Shown: positions 1 to 9,001 of the stretch, piece after piece
How the letters are laid out: each line of letters opens with the position of its first letter
Numbering within the stretch: position 1 is the first letter of the stretch
Assembly: GCF_009649785.1 (NCBI RefSeq)
Contig: NZ_WJOK01000013.1
Coordinates: forward strand, 95,584-159,583
Direction of reading: 5' to 3'
Source of the DNA: Agrobacterium tumefaciens
GTDB lineage: Bacteria > Pseudomonadota > Alphaproteobacteria > Rhizobiales > Rhizobiaceae
Length of the DNA stretch: 64,000 bases
Made by a program: the position numbers and the translations under genes
Notes under the pieces: model-generated
What the model saw: only the letters and a program-made list of their open reading frames with translations
Database searches by the model: none
Told to the model about the DNA's origin: nothing

Positions 1-193
1 GGGCGGAAAACTCTTCCTGCGTCAGTTTCAGTGCTCGGCGGATTATCTTGATGCGGAGCATTCTCGAGGCGGAGGCGAGCTGTTCGGCGGAAAGCGGTGG
101 ATTGTCGGGGTCAGCAAGCGCGTTGGTTTCCGCTTCTTCGTCGGTCATTGCGTGAAGACGCGCCCAGTCGGTTTGATCGGTTTTACCAGCCAT
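1..193 (-). CDS. XRE-family antitoxin, BrnA/HigA-like (truncated by window edge)
   Basis: Only the N-terminal 64 or so codons lie in the window; the gene runs off the left edge. The visible protein has a polar N-terminus, a DPDNPPLS segment and then IIRRALKLTQEEF, the first helices of a helix-turn-helix as found in XRE-type antitoxins. I chose the ATG at 193 because an AAGGAA ribosome site lies about 10 nt upstream; an in-frame ATG at 202 is too close to it. It lies 46 nt downstream of the DUF4145 gene on the same strand. Antitoxins of this type normally follow a BrnT or RelE-like toxin gene and repress their own operon. The toxin gene seems to be missing here apart from a short relic. Confidence 0.6.
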   Translation of the reverse strand, partial: MAGKTDQTDWARLHAMTDEEAETNALADPDNPPLSAEQLASASRMLRIKIIRRALKLTQEEFSA

Positions 194-224
194 TGTCGTC
201 ATATTCCTTGCGCTCTGCGCGCGT
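183..224 (-). pseudogene. Possible C-terminal relic of a BrnT-like toxin
   Basis: Downstream of the DUF4145 stop, and in the same frame, about 13 codons read TRAERKEYDDNGW and then TAA. The final codons overlap the start of the antitoxin gene. BrnT toxins commonly end in a basic ARRA/ERxEY-like tail and overlap the antitoxin start in this way. No toxin body precedes it; the DUF4145 gene occupies that place. I infer that the toxin was lost and its last codons survive. The match is short and rests on memory of the family, so confidence is low. Confidence 0.35.
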
Positions 225-239
225 CGAATGTGTTGACTG

Positions 240-869
240 CTACTTCGATGGTGGCTTTCCTGCTGCTGCCAATTTTGCGTCCAACGCGGCTTTTTTCTGA
301 GCTGCGATTGCGGGACGTTCGTAAAAGTGTTCGAACAGCTCTTCTAATATTTCAAGGCACCATTCGGCTTCTTCTGCCTCAACATCAATCACTTGCAAGG
401 TTGTTTTTTCATCTATTGGATGAGCTGAGAAGTTTCCAAAATTACGGATAGCATCGACCGTTTCGTGTAATCCAATCGGTAACGCTTTTTTGGGATCCGT
501 CTCATTAATTAATGCGTCGATCTGTTTTGCTAAATCCGTCGCCTTGTAATCTAGGCTGTTTAGAATGTTTTGCAGGCATCTCCGGGAAAGAGCTGCTGAA
601 GCTTTGGCGCTAATGGGAAGAACATCGCACGCTTCTAGGTAATCTCGAGTAATGTCATCTGGAACAAATTGCGAAATTGAGCCGCGGTTGGGACTCATTG
701 GTTCAACCATCCGTGCGTTACCGGATGGGCTTTCGATAACAATAGTCAATTTTTTGCAGCTTGGACATACAGCCGTTTCGTAGGACCAGTTTGTAACATA
801 ACCGTTGCGGCTAAAGCTGCCAGGAACCCAATTTTCATGGAAATTAATATTGCAATGTGGGCAGCGCAT
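240..869 (-). CDS. DUF4145 domain protein
   Basis: A 209-residue protein of unknown function. It opens with MRCPHC and has CPSC about 35 residues later, forming a four-cysteine zinc-ribbon-like N-terminus. A helical body follows, with the segment FGNFSAHPIDE (positions about 145-155) that is typical of DUF4145. The ATG at 869 has GGAGG 5 nt upstream, so I prefer it to the in-frame TTG at 881. DUF4145 domains occur alone and fused to restriction-type nucleases, which hints at defence, but no partner nuclease is visible. Base composition is clearly poorer in G+C than the neighbouring genes, which suggests horizontal acquisition. The ribosome site begins only a few bases after the terminator of nrdJ. 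Confidence 0.75.
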   Translation of the reverse strand: MRCPHCNINFHENWVPGSFSRNGYVTNWSYETAVCPSCKKLTIVIESPSGNARMVEPMSPNRGSISQFVPDDITRDYLEACDVLPISAKASAALSRRCLQNILNSLDYKATDLAKQIDALINETDPKKALPIGLHETVDAIRNFGNFSAHPIDEKTTLQVIDVEAEEAEWCLEILEELFEHFYERPAIAAQKKAALDAKLAAAGKPPSK

Positions 870-882
870 ATATGCCTCCAAT

Positions 883-918
883 AAAAAGTCCCGCAGTGAA
901 CCTTAATCACTGCGGGAC
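883..918 (-). terminator. Rho-independent terminator of nrdJ
   Basis: A perfect 12-bp stem (888-899 with 907-918, 7-nt loop) is followed on the minus strand by five T residues (887-883). It lies 57 bp after the nrdJ stop codon. The ribosome-binding site of the DUF4145 gene begins almost directly after the T run. Confidence 0.9.
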
Positions 919-975
919 ATATTCACTTCACCTTCCAAGACTGGAAAGTGGATTCACCACTTATCCATGTATTTC

Positions 976-3900
976 TTAAGAGCAACCGCTCGTCGCACCG
1001 CAAGTATCGCACTTCTCGCAGGTGCCGTTGCGCACCATCGTGAAGTTCTGGCATTCCGAGCACATGTTGCCGGTATAGCCTTGCGCGATCGAGCGCATGC
1101 GGCGTTCGTTTTCCTTCTTCTTGGCTTCCGCCTTGGCCGATGCCGCGTCGGCGGCGGCCTTGTCGGAGAAGAGGGCGGTGGCGGTCTGCTTGGCTTCCTG
1201 AACCACGTCGTCGATTACCTCTTCGGCAATCTCTTCCGCCAGTTCCTTGGCGCGTTCTTCATAATCGCGCTTGAAGGAGACGATTTCCGAGGTGGAGATC
1301 GCGACTGTCGGTTCCAGCTTGCGGGCGGCTGAGCCTGCAAAGGAAGTGACGTTGGCCGAGGCGCGGGCGGGGGCTGCCGTTGCCGAGCCCTTGGGTTCGG
1401 AAGCAGCACGTTCGCCTTCGTTGTTGGAAACCAGCGTCGGCTTGTAACCGCGTGTCCAGCCGGTGGAGAGCAGATTGGTCTTGCCTTCCTGGATACCCTT
1501 GCCGAGTGCGGTATTGGAGAAGTCAGACGTATCGACATGAGCAAGGTCGTGGCGGCCGAGATAGGAGACGGCGAGTTCGCGGAACACGTAGTCAAGGATT
1601 GACGTGGCGTTCTTTATCGCGTCGTTGCCCTGCACCATGCCGGCCGGCTCGAACTTGGTAAAGGTGAAGGCCTCCACATATTCTTCCAGCGGCACGCCAT
1701 ATTGCAGGCCAAGCGAAATGGCGATGGCGAAGTTGTTCATCATCGCACGGAAGGCAGCGCCTTCCTTGTGCATGTCGATGAAGATTTCGCCGATGCGGCC
1801 GTCACCGAATTCGCCGGTGCGCAGATAGACCTTGTGACCGCCGACCGTTGCCTTCTGGGTGTAACCCTGACGGCGGTTCGGCAGCTTTTCACGCTCGCGC
1901 GATACCCGCTCGATGACGCGCTCGACGATCTTTTCGGTGATCGTCACGGCCTGCTGGGCGAGCGGCTGCTGGATCAGTTCTTCAACGAAGTCTTCGTCGT
2001 CCTCATCTTCCACCAGCGAAGCGTTGAGCGGCTGGGAAAGCTTGGAGCCATCGCGGTAAAGGGCGTTGGCCTTGAGCGCCAGCTTCCAGGACAGCATGTA
2101 GGCTGCGCCGCAATCTTCCACGGTTGCATCATTCGGCATGTTGATCGTCTTGGAGATCGCACCCGAAATGAACGGCTGTGCTGCCGCCATCATGCGGATA
2201 TGCGATTCGACCGAGAGATAACGCTTGCCGATCTTGCCGCAGGGGTTGGCGCAATCGAATACGGCCAAGTGCTCGTTCTTGAGGAACGGTGCGCCTTCCA
2301 GTGTCATCGCACCGCAGACGTGCACGTTGGCCGCTTCGATGTCCTTTTTGCTGAAGCCGAGGTGCTCCAGCAGGTTGAAGCTCATGTCGGACAACTGCTC
2401 ATCGGAAACCTTGAGCGTGCCTTTGAGGAAATCGGCGCCCAGCGTCCACTGGTTGAAGACGAACTTGATGTCGAAGGCGCTTTTCAGTGCGCCGTTGACG
2501 GCTTCGATCTTCTCATCGGTGAAGCCCTTGGCCTTCAGCGACGAGGGATTGATGGCAGGTGCCTGGTTGAGATTGCCGTGGCCAACGGCATAGGCTTCGA
2601 TTTCGGCGATCTGGCTTTCCGAATAACCGAGCGAACGCAGGGATTCCGGCACGGCGCGGTTGATGATCTTGAAGTAGCCGCCGCCGGCGAGCTTCTTGAA
2701 TTTCACCAGCGCGAAGTCCGGCTCGATGCCGGTCGTGTCGCAATCCATCACAAGGCCGATCGTACCTGTCGGCGCGATAACGGTGGTCTGGGCGTTGCGG
2801 TAGCCGTGCTTTTCGCCAAGCTCCAGCGCCTTGTCCCAGGCGGCGGTAGCGTGGGCCACAAGGTCCTGATCCGTGCAATCGGAATGGATGAGGGCAACCG
2901 GGTTCACCGACAGGCCTTCATAACCGTAGGAAAGGCCATGGGCGGCGCGGCGGTGGTTGCGGATGACGCGCAGCATGTTGTCGCGGTTCGGCGCGAAGCC
3001 CGGGAAGGGGCCAAGCTCGCCTGCCATTTCAGCCGAGGTGGCATAGGAAACGCCGGTCATGATGGCGGTCAGCGCACCGGCAATGGCGCGGCCTTCGTCG
3101 CTGTCATAGGGAATGCCCGAGGACATCAGCAGGCCGCCGATATTGGCGTAACCGAGGCCGAGCGTGCGGTATTCGTAGGAGCGTTCGGCAATCTGGCGCG
3201 AGGGGAACTGCGCCATCATGACCGAGACTTCGAGAACGACGGTCCACAGGCGAACCGCATGTTCGTAATCGGCGATGTCGATGCGCTTCGTTGCCTGATC
3301 CTTGAACTGAAGCAGGTTCAGCGAAGCAAGGTTGCAGGCCGTGTCGTCGAGGAACATATATTCCGAGCACGGGTTGGAAGCACGGATAGGGCCTTCGGCC
3401 GGCGAGGTGTGCCAGTCGTTCATGGTGGTGTTGAAGTGCAGGCCGGGGTCGGCCGATGCCCAGGCGGCGTGGGAGATCTTTTCCCAGAGGTCGCGGGCCT
3501 TCAGCGTCTTCATGACCTTGCCGTCCTTGCGGGCGGTCAGGTTCCAGTCACCGTCGTTTTCAACAGCGCGCAGGAAGTCATCCTTCAGCGATACGGAGTT
3601 GTTGGAATTCTGGCCTGAAACCGTGAGGTAGGCTTCGGAATCCCAATCCGTGTCGTAGGTTTTGAACTGGATGTCCTTGTAACCCTGCTGCGCGAACTGG
3701 ATGACGCGCTTGACGTAGTTTTCCGGCACCATGTCCTTCTTGGCAGCGCGGATTTCGCGCTTCAGGGCAGGGTTCTTGGCCGGGTCGAAGCAATCGCCGT
3801 TATCTGCCTCGCAATTGACGCAGGCCTTCATGATTGCCTTGAGATGCTTGGCAACGATCTTGGAACCGGTGACGAGAGCGGCAACCTTCTGCTCCTCGTT

Positions 3901-4794
3901 CACCTTCCAGTCGATATAGGCTTCAATATCGGGATGGTCGGCATCAACGACGACCATCTTGGCCGCACGGCGGGTGGTGCCGCCAGACTTGATTGCGCCG
4001 GCTGCCCGGTCGCCGATCTTGAGGAAGCTCATCAGGCCGGAGGACTTGCCGCCGCCGGAAAGCTTTTCGCCTTCGCCGCGCAGGTAGGAGAAGTTGGAGC
4101 CGGTACCGGAACCGTATTTGAACAGGCGCGCTTCACGCACCCACAGGTCCATGATGCCGCCTTCGTTGACCAGATCGTCTTCGACAGACTGGATGAAGCA
4201 GGCATGCGGCTGCGGATGTTCGTAAGAGGACTTGGACTTGGTCAGCTTGCCGGTGAAGGGGTCGACGTAGAAGTGGCCCTGGCCCGGGCCGTCGATGCCA
4301 TAGGCCCAGTGCAGGCCGGTGTTGAACCACTGCGGGCTGTTGGGGGCTACACGCTGGGTCGCCAGCATATAGGCAAGCTCGTCGCGGAAGGCGAGTGCGT
4401 CTTCCTCGGTGGAGAAATATTTGCCCTTCCAGCCCCAGTAGGTCCAGGTGCCAGCCAGGCGGTCGAAAACCTGACGCGCATCGGTTTCGGAGCCATAACG
4501 CTCACCCTCGGGGAGGTCCTTCATGGCCTTCTCATCGGCAACCGAACGCCACAGGAAGGAAGGAACATCGTTTTCCTCAACCTTCTTAAGCACCTTCGGC
4601 ACGCCGGCCTTGCGGAAGTATTTCTGCGCCAGAACGTCGGTCGCGACCTGGCTGAACTGCGCGGGAACGTCGATATCCGCCAGACGGAACACGATGGAAC
4701 CGTCCGGGTTCTTGATTTCACTGACGGCCTTGCGGAATTCGATTTCCGCATAAGACGATTGGCCGGGCTTCGTGAAGCGGCGTTCGATGCGCAT
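976..4794 (-). CDS. nrdJ: Adenosylcobalamin-dependent (class II) ribonucleotide reductase
   Basis: Reduces ribonucleotides to deoxyribonucleotides using a thiyl radical generated from adenosylcobalamin, so it works with or without oxygen. The 1272-residue length matches the long rhizobial form. Visible signatures are a candidate redox cysteine near C199 (ACFIQS), the NPCSE radical-site motif with C476, the APTGTIG loop, and a C-terminal TSCPD/zinc-ribbon region with cysteines at about 1245, 1248, 1259, 1262, 1265 and 1271 that probably re-reduces the active site. The gene is monocistronic, with its own terminator at 883-918. Two NrdR-like palindromes lie in the 680-bp upstream gap. I looked for a cobalamin riboswitch there and saw none. 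Confidence 0.97.
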   Translation of the reverse strand: MRIERRFTKPGQSSYAEIEFRKAVSEIKNPDGSIVFRLADIDVPAQFSQVATDVLAQKYFRKAGVPKVLKKVEENDVPSFLWRSVADEKAMKDLPEGERYGSETDARQVFDRLAGTWTYWGWKGKYFSTEEDALAFRDELAYMLATQRVAPNSPQWFNTGLHWAYGIDGPGQGHFYVDPFTGKLTKSKSSYEHPQPHACFIQSVEDDLVNEGGIMDLWVREARLFKYGSGTGSNFSYLRGEGEKLSGGGKSSGLMSFLKIGDRAAGAIKSGGTTRRAAKMVVVDADHPDIEAYIDWKVNEEQKVAALVTGSKIVAKHLKAIMKACVNCEADNGDCFDPAKNPALKREIRAAKKDMVPENYVKRVIQFAQQGYKDIQFKTYDTDWDSEAYLTVSGQNSNNSVSLKDDFLRAVENDGDWNLTARKDGKVMKTLKARDLWEKISHAAWASADPGLHFNTTMNDWHTSPAEGPIRASNPCSEYMFLDDTACNLASLNLLQFKDQATKRIDIADYEHAVRLWTVVLEVSVMMAQFPSRQIAERSYEYRTLGLGYANIGGLLMSSGIPYDSDEGRAIAGALTAIMTGVSYATSAEMAGELGPFPGFAPNRDNMLRVIRNHRRAAHGLSYGYEGLSVNPVALIHSDCTDQDLVAHATAAWDKALELGEKHGYRNAQTTVIAPTGTIGLVMDCDTTGIEPDFALVKFKKLAGGGYFKIINRAVPESLRSLGYSESQIAEIEAYAVGHGNLNQAPAINPSSLKAKGFTDEKIEAVNGALKSAFDIKFVFNQWTLGADFLKGTLKVSDEQLSDMSFNLLEHLGFSKKDIEAANVHVCGAMTLEGAPFLKNEHLAVFDCANPCGKIGKRYLSVESHIRMMAAAQPFISGAISKTINMPNDATVEDCGAAYMLSWKLALKANALYRDGSKLSQPLNASLVEDEDDEDFVEELIQQPLAQQAVTITEKIVERVIERVSREREKLPNRRQGYTQKATVGGHKVYLRTGEFGDGRIGEIFIDMHKEGAAFRAMMNNFAIAISLGLQYGVPLEEYVEAFTFTKFEPAGMVQGNDAIKNATSILDYVFRELAVSYLGRHDLAHVDTSDFSNTALGKGIQEGKTNLLSTGWTRGYKPTLVSNNEGERAASEPKGSATAAPARASANVTSFAGSAARKLEPTVAISTSEIVSFKRDYEERAKELAEEIAEEVIDDVVQEAKQTATALFSDKAAADAASAKAEAKKKENERRMRSIAQGYTGNMCSECQNFTMVRNGTCEKCDTCGATSGCS

Positions 4795-4957
4795 GGTTTC
4801 GTGTCCTCGTCCATTGGGCGCCCGGCAAAGGGCGCAAAAATTCGTTCCAGCCGTGCGAACTATGCGCGCAGCCGGTTTTTGCCGATCTGTAAGGGATGTT
4901 CATCCTTGGATGTGATCCCTGTATCTCGTGGCTTATTTGGCTGCAAGAGTCATGTGA

Positions 4958-4973
4958 GTACTAAATATAGTAT
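4958..4973. promoter_or_regulatory. Candidate NrdR box, proximal
   Basis: The 16-bp sequence GTACTAAATATAGTAT is a near-palindrome matching the core of the NrdR consensus acaCwATATnTwGtgt. It lies 164 bp upstream of nrdJ. NrdR is the repressor of ribonucleotide reductase genes in most bacteria. Boxes usually come as tandem pairs about 31 bp apart; I see no clear partner at that spacing. Apart from this, the second box at 5206 and the gpt terminator, the stretch 4795-5471 holds nothing I recognise. Confidence 0.5.
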
Positions 4974-5205
4974 CAACAGCTTCCTGCCGCCAGTCCCCGC
5001 GTCATGTTTTTGGCGGTATCCGCAAGGCACGCAAAATCCACCGGCGAACCGCCCCCTGATGGTCGGGACGCCCCTTCTGGACTTGCGAACTGAGATTGAA
5101 AGGAACCGGCCTCGTTACTTTCCGGTCCGTTGCCGCCGCAACATAACTGTCACTTTCCTCCTGCGGCATAGATTCGTCAAGCCATAGATTGAAACCGTTT
5201 TTTAA

Positions 5206-5221
5206 CCACAAGATATTGTGT
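5206..5221. promoter_or_regulatory. Candidate NrdR box, distal
   Basis: CCACAAGATATTGTGT matches the NrdR consensus in both half-sites (CACAA and TTGTG around an AT core). It is about 410 bp upstream of nrdJ. On the minus strand a promoter-like TTGTGG, 17 bp, TCTATG overlaps it. If this is the real promoter, nrdJ has a very long leader. Confidence 0.5.
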
Positions 5222-5413
5222 GCAGCGCCTGTGGAAAACGGGGATAGCAAAAGCGTTCAAAAAAATCAGTGACTTGGCGCGAGACTTTGAAGCTTGCGCG
5301 AGGCTGGTTTCCGCAGCGGAAAGCGAAAACCCCGCATTTCCGGGGTGCGGCATAAAGGCGACACTGCGGTTTTTCCGTGTTTTTTTGCCGTTACCAAAAA
5401 AGCATTTCCACAC

Positions 5414-5437
5414 AAAAAAACCGCCCCGAAGGGACGG
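5414..5437 (-). terminator. Terminator of gpt
   Basis: On the minus strand a GC-rich 7-bp stem (5421-5437, with a short TTC loop) is followed by seven T residues (5420-5414), 35 bp after the gpt stop. A weaker hairpin with four T residues follows at 5325-5346. Confidence 0.85.
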
Positions 5438-5471
5438 CTTTTCAGGCATGGTTTTGGGTTGCGACAGGCGA

Positions 5472-5969
5472 TCAGCCGCGCGATCCCTTGGCGATCGGTT
5501 CCTGATAGGTGAAGCCCATGTCCCAGGGAAAATAAATCCAGGTGTCCTGGCTGACCTCGGTGACAAAGGTGTCAATGGTGGGCACGCCCTTCGGCTTGGC
5601 GTAAACGCAGGCAAAATGCGCCTTCGGTAACATTTCGCGCACTTCCAGTGCGGTCTTGCCGGTGTCGGTCAGATCGTCAACGACGAGCACGCCTTCGCCG
5701 CCGTCGGACATCAGCTCCGGCGCCACGCCCTTCAGGAGAACCGTGTCGCCCTGGTTGACGTAATCGTGGCGGGTGGCGATGCAGACCGTATCGATCAGGC
5801 GGATGTTCAGCTCGCGGGAAATGATCGCTGCCGGCACGAGACCGCCGCGGGTGATACAGACGATCGCCCGGAACTCCCGGCCAAGGCCGGCAAGACGCCA
5901 CGCAAGCGCGCGGGCGTCGCGGTGAAACTGATCCCAGGTTACGGGAAAGGCTTTATCGGGAAGGGACAT
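5472..5969 (-). CDS. gpt: Xanthine(-guanine) phosphoribosyltransferase
   Basis: Salvages xanthine and guanine by joining them to PRPP to give XMP and GMP. The protein is 165 residues from MSLPDKAF, the start used in the rhizobial family; the frame is open for 24 more codons upstream, but that part looks unlike protein from this family. The PRPP-binding loop [11 protein letters not shown] is at about 94-104, preceded by the conserved [10 protein letters not shown] (38-47). The C-terminal [10 protein letters not shown] is characteristic of bacterial XGPRT. The gene stands alone between the universal stress protein gene and its own terminator. Confidence 0.93.
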   Translation of the reverse strand: MSLPDKAFPVTWDQFHRDARALAWRLAGLGREFRAIVCITRGGLVPAAIISRELNIRLIDTVCIATRHDYVNQGDTVLLKGVAPELMSDGGEGVLVVDDLTDTGKTALEVREMLPKAHFACVYAKPKGVPTIDTFVTEVSQDTWIYFPWDMGFTYQEPIAKGSRG

Positions 5970-6082
5970 GTCGTCTACCATCTGGTCAAAATTGTCGATG
6001 GCTTTGGCTAATAGCCGCAAGACCCGCAAAAAGGCAAGCATTGCGCGCAGGCTCTTGCGGCTTCATCCACGGCTACCGGTGT

Positions 6083-6928
6083 TTAACGCGACAAAAGCGT
6101 CATCGCCGTCATGGAATCGAGCAGCGTGCGCGTCACGCCGCCGAACAGCAGTTCCCACCAACGGGAATGGCCGTAGGCGCCCATGACCAGAAGGTCGATG
6201 CTGTGGTCTGACAGCCGGTTTTCGATAGCCGCCTGCGGCGAGATGCCGGCGATTTTTTCCTGCGAGGTTACCGTGACGTTGACGCCGTGGCGGGCGAGTG
6301 TTGCGGCCAGTTCGGTTCCGGCAAGTCCAGACGATTGCGTTTCGCTCTCGGCCTGATCGACGGAGAAGATCTCGACGCTCTCGGCTGCAATCAGGAAGGG
6401 CAGGGCATCGAAGGTGGCGCGTGTTGCCTCGCGGGAGCCGTTCCAGGCGATCAGTACACGCTTGACCGGTTTGGCAACCGTCAGCACATGCGGAACGAGA
6501 AGAACAGGGCGGCCGCTTTCATGGAGAAAGCCGTCTATATCCGAGCGGCTGTCGGAGAGTGCGGAGGAGTTGCTCTGGCGGGCGACGATGAGATCGGCGC
6601 AGCGCGCGCTATCGATTGCCGATGACGAGGCGTAACCCACCGAGGTTACAAAGCTGCGCCACTCATGCGAGATGCCATTGGCAGACAGCGTGTGTTCGAA
6701 GAGGTTTCCAACATCCGTGGTTTCTTTGTGCGCCACGTCCTGAAGCACCTGAACGGTAGCGGGGTCGGGAATTTCCATCGGCGCGACGAGCGGAACGGCG
6801 GCCAGCGTTTCCATGTGCAGGCCAATCACATGCGAGGAAAACTGGTTGGCAAGACTTACCACGAAATCGCCGAGCTTTTGCGTGTTCTCCACATTGTCGA
6901 TCACTGCCAGTATCGTTTTGTAACCCAT
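6083..6928 (-). CDS. Universal stress protein, tandem-domain
   Basis: A 281-residue protein with two UspA-like domains (about 1-145 and 155-281). The second keeps the ATP-binding pattern G-x2-G-x9-G in MGAYGHSRWWELLFGG near position 255; the first lacks a clear copy. Such proteins bind ATP or AMP and support survival in starvation, stasis or low oxygen. The ATG at 6928 has GAGGAGC 7 nt upstream. An FNR/FixK-type palindrome lies 62 bp upstream of the start, the usual distance for microaerobic activation, so the gene is probably induced by oxygen limitation. It is transcribed alone. Confidence 0.88.
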   Translation of the reverse strand: MGYKTILAVIDNVENTQKLGDFVVSLANQFSSHVIGLHMETLAAVPLVAPMEIPDPATVQVLQDVAHKETTDVGNLFEHTLSANGISHEWRSFVTSVGYASSSAIDSARCADLIVARQSNSSALSDSRSDIDGFLHESGRPVLLVPHVLTVAKPVKRVLIAWNGSREATRATFDALPFLIAAESVEIFSVDQAESETQSSGLAGTELAATLARHGVNVTVTSQEKIAGISPQAAIENRLSDHSIDLLVMGAYGHSRWWELLFGGVTRTLLDSMTAMTLLSR

Positions 6929-6989
6929 TTTTTAGCTCCTCGGTGACGCGTCGTTTTGGGGAGAGTGGCTGCCTTTGCCGGGTACCACC

Positions 6990-7003
6990 TTGATTTTGGT
7001 CAA
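6990..7003. promoter_or_regulatory. FNR/FixK-type anaerobox
   Basis: The sequence TTGATTTTGGTCAA has the TTGA-N6-TCAA arrangement bound by the FnrN/FixK regulators of rhizobia. It lies 62 bp upstream of the universal stress protein start. This fits an activator site near -41 if the transcript begins about 20 bp before the ATG. Confidence 0.6.
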
Positions 7004-7015
7004 TCCGCTTCCGTC

Positions 7016-7807
7016 TCAGGCGGTTGCATCGCCCTTGCTGGCCGACAGTGTTTTTTCCTGACCAATGGTTTCGATCATCGTCGCCACTGCATCCGCCGCC
7101 GCTTTCAGCACGGTGGCATCACGGGCGCGCACGACGATCTCCGTCGAAAAGCGTTGTCCGTCATATTTCGGGTAGGAGCCGATGCTGGTTTCCGGGTGCG
7201 CTTTCTGGATTGCGGTCAGCGGCGTGCCGATGTCACCTTCGCCATAGGGAGAGCGCACCGACTGCGACATGACTTTCGCGCCGGTGCGCAGCGTTGGCAT
7301 GACATTGTCCAGCATGGCCTGAAACACCTGCGGAACGCCGGCCATGACGTGGACGTTGCCGATGACGAAGCCGGGGGCGACCGAGACGGGATTGGCGATG
7401 TGGCTTGCCCCCCTTGGCATGCGGGCCATGCGCTTGCGCGCTTCGGTGAATTCCATCTCGCGTACACGGTACATGTCACCCAATATCCGCAAAGCCTCGG
7501 CATCGTGCTCGCAGGGCAGGCCGAAAGCCACGGATACCGCATCAGCGGTGATGTCGTCATGGGTCGGGCCGATGCCGCCGGAGGTGAAGACATAATCATA
7601 GCGGGCGCGTAGCGCATTCAGCGCTTCGACGATTGCGTGCTCCTCGTCGGCGACGATGCGCACTTCCTTCAAGTCTATTCCGGACATGGTGAGCACATCC
7701 GCGAGGTGCCCGATATTCTTGTCCTTGGTGCGTCCCGACAGCAATTCGTCGCCGATGGCGAGCATGGCGGCGGTCACGACGGATGGGGTGGGTGAGGGAT
7801 TGGACAT
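7016..7807 (-). CDS. CinA-like / MoCF-domain molybdopterin-binding protein
   Basis: A 263-residue protein whose first 175 residues form a MoCF_biosynth domain of the kind at the N-terminus of CinA: AAMLAIGDELLSGRTKD, then FTSGGIGPTHDDIT (about residues 74-87). The C-terminal nicotinamide-nucleotide deamidase domain of full-length CinA is absent. Family members bind pterin- or nucleotide-like ligands, and the precise role is unknown. The start ATG at 7807 has only a weak ribosome site. The gene is monocistronic, and the molybdenum-cofactor genes proper lie 30 kb away, so a role in cofactor synthesis is not implied. Confidence 0.85.
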   Translation of the reverse strand: MSNPSPTPSVVTAAMLAIGDELLSGRTKDKNIGHLADVLTMSGIDLKEVRIVADEEHAIVEALNALRARYDYVFTSGGIGPTHDDITADAVSVAFGLPCEHDAEALRILGDMYRVREMEFTEARKRMARMPRGASHIANPVSVAPGFVIGNVHVMAGVPQVFQAMLDNVMPTLRTGAKVMSQSVRSPYGEGDIGTPLTAIQKAHPETSIGSYPKYDGQRFSTEIVVRARDATVLKAAADAVATMIETIGQEKTLSASKGDATA

Positions 7808-8084
7808 GGGGGTACTCGTCAGCTGTTTTGTCCGACGTTAGTCCGCCGCCCGGTGAATGCAAAGCGGTTTTGAAAAAATGTCTATCTGTGAAAGGTTGAC
7901 GTTCCGGCGTTTCGTTCACTGATTGCGAACAGTGCGTATGCGGATGCACCGCTGGTGTGGGACCGGCCTCTGGGCTACCTTTGCATCACATGCTTGTAAC
8001 TGGTCACCACTAATGATCATCGCGTTCTTAAAAAGGCTTCTGGCTGGTACGCCTGAGACGATTAACCCTAAGGATACAAAGAAA

Positions 8085-8684
8085 ATGACAAAAGTTCTGG
8101 TGCTTTATTATTCATCTTACGGCCATATCGAGACGATGGCATATGCCGTTGCCGAAGGCGTGAAGTCTGCCGGCGCGGAAGTTGTCGTCAAGCGCGTTCC
8201 GGAACTGGTTCCTGAGGAAGTCGCCAAATCCTCGCACTTCAAGCTCGATCAGGCTGCCCCCATCGCGACTGTTGACGAACTGGCAGAATACGATGCCATC
8301 ATCGTCGGCGCCGGCACCCGCTTCGGCACGGTTGCCTCACAGATGCGCAATTTCTGGGACCAGACCGGCGGTCTGTGGTTCGGCGGCAAGCTTGTCGGCA
8401 AGGTCGGCTCTGCCTTCACCTCGTCGGCCACGCAGCACGGCGGTCAGGAATCGACCATCCTTGGTTTCCTCCCCACCTTCCTGCACCACGGCATGGCCGT
8501 TGTCGGTCTGCCCTATGCCTTCCAGGGCCAGATGGGCGTCGATGAAATCAAGGGCGGCTCGCCTTATGGCGCCTCCACCATCACCGATGGCGACGGCTCG
8601 CGTCAGCCTTCCGCTATCGAACTGGAAGCCGCACGCTACCAAGGCGCACATGTAGCCAAGCTGGCCGCCAAGCTTTCTGCTTGA
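8085..8684 (+). CDS. wrbA: NAD(P)H:quinone oxidoreductase, WrbA type
   Basis: A 199-residue flavodoxin-like, FMN-binding enzyme that reduces quinones by two electrons and so avoids semiquinone radicals. [19 protein letters not shown] is the FMN phosphate-binding loop. [19 protein letters not shown] (about 79-97) and [11 protein letters not shown] are WrbA hallmarks. I chose ATG 8085, where family proteins begin, with AAGGA 10 nt upstream; the frame is open further upstream but shows no family similarity. The gene is followed by its own strong terminator and faces the miniprotein genes on the other strand. Confidence 0.95.
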   Translation: MTKVLVLYYSSYGHIETMAYAVAEGVKSAGAEVVVKRVPELVPEEVAKSSHFKLDQAAPIATVDELAEYDAIIVGAGTRFGTVASQMRNFWDQTGGLWFGGKLVGKVGSAFTSSATQHGGQESTILGFLPTFLHHGMAVVGLPYAFQGQMGVDEIKGGSPYGASTITDGDGSRQPSAIELEAARYQGAHVAKLAAKLSA

Positions 8685-8703
8685 GCCTGCATTGCTGGAA
8701 AAA

Positions 8704-8731
8704 GAAATGCGGCCCGAAAGGCCGCATTTTC
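8704..8731 (+). terminator. Terminator of wrbA
   Basis: A 10-bp stem (8705-8714 with 8720-8729) with a 5-nt loop, ending in TTTTC, 20 bp after the wrbA stop. The A-rich 5' flank means it may also work for the opposing genes. Confidence 0.85.
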
Positions 8732-8784
8732 TTACTCCGGCATCTAACGTCGCCGGTACCGCAGGGAATGATTTTTAAGGCGGG

Positions 8785-8874
8785 TCAGATCGGCAGGTTG
8801 ACCATGAAAAGGCAGCTTGCAATCACGACGCCGAGCATGGAAATTTCGAGAAAACCATTCAATCCGTCACGCAT
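8785..8874 (-). CDS. 29-residue membrane miniprotein behind an EcfG promoter
   Basis: ATG at 8874 follows AAGGAGG at ideal spacing. The product has a short polar start (MRDGLNGF) and then one hydrophobic stretch (LGVVIASCLFMVNLPI), so it is likely to be a single-pass inner-membrane peptide. A perfect GGAAC-N16-CGTT promoter ends 28 bp upstream of the ATG. Function is unknown; I do not recognise a family. The good ribosome site, promoter and hydrophobic composition together make a real gene likely despite its size. Confidence 0.65.
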   Translation of the reverse strand: MRDGLNGFLEISMLGVVIASCLFMVNLPI

Positions 8875-8902
8875 TTCAATCCTCCTTGTTGATCGAAGAG
8901 AG

Positions 8903-8927
8903 AACGGAAAAGATTTATCGCGGTTCC
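8903..8927 (-). promoter_or_regulatory. EcfG (general stress response) promoter
   Basis: On the minus strand this reads GGAAC, 16 nt, CGTT, the consensus for the EcfG/RpoE sigma factor released by PhyR-NepR signalling in alphaproteobacteria. The -10 element ends 28 bp before the 29-residue ORF. Confidence 0.7.
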
Positions 8928-9001
8928 ATAACAGCAGAATGAAATTTAGGAAATTTTAATGCCCTGCCGCTCCGTCACAATACGGAGTGGACATCGGTGC
9001 T

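Noticed and set aside
903..935. A five-codon frame (MSRSD) with a ribosome-like site across the nrdJ terminator
   Set aside because: Too short to support as a gene; mentioned only in connection with possible readthrough.
1702..3618. A 638-codon plus-strand frame opposite nrdJ
   Set aside because: Antisense to a certain gene in GC-rich DNA, with no ribosome site or recognisable motif; the same holds for the 447-codon frame at 3844-5187.
4795..5250. A cobalamin riboswitch upstream of the B12-dependent nrdJ
   Set aside because: I looked for the B12-box and its surrounding helices on the minus strand and did not find them.
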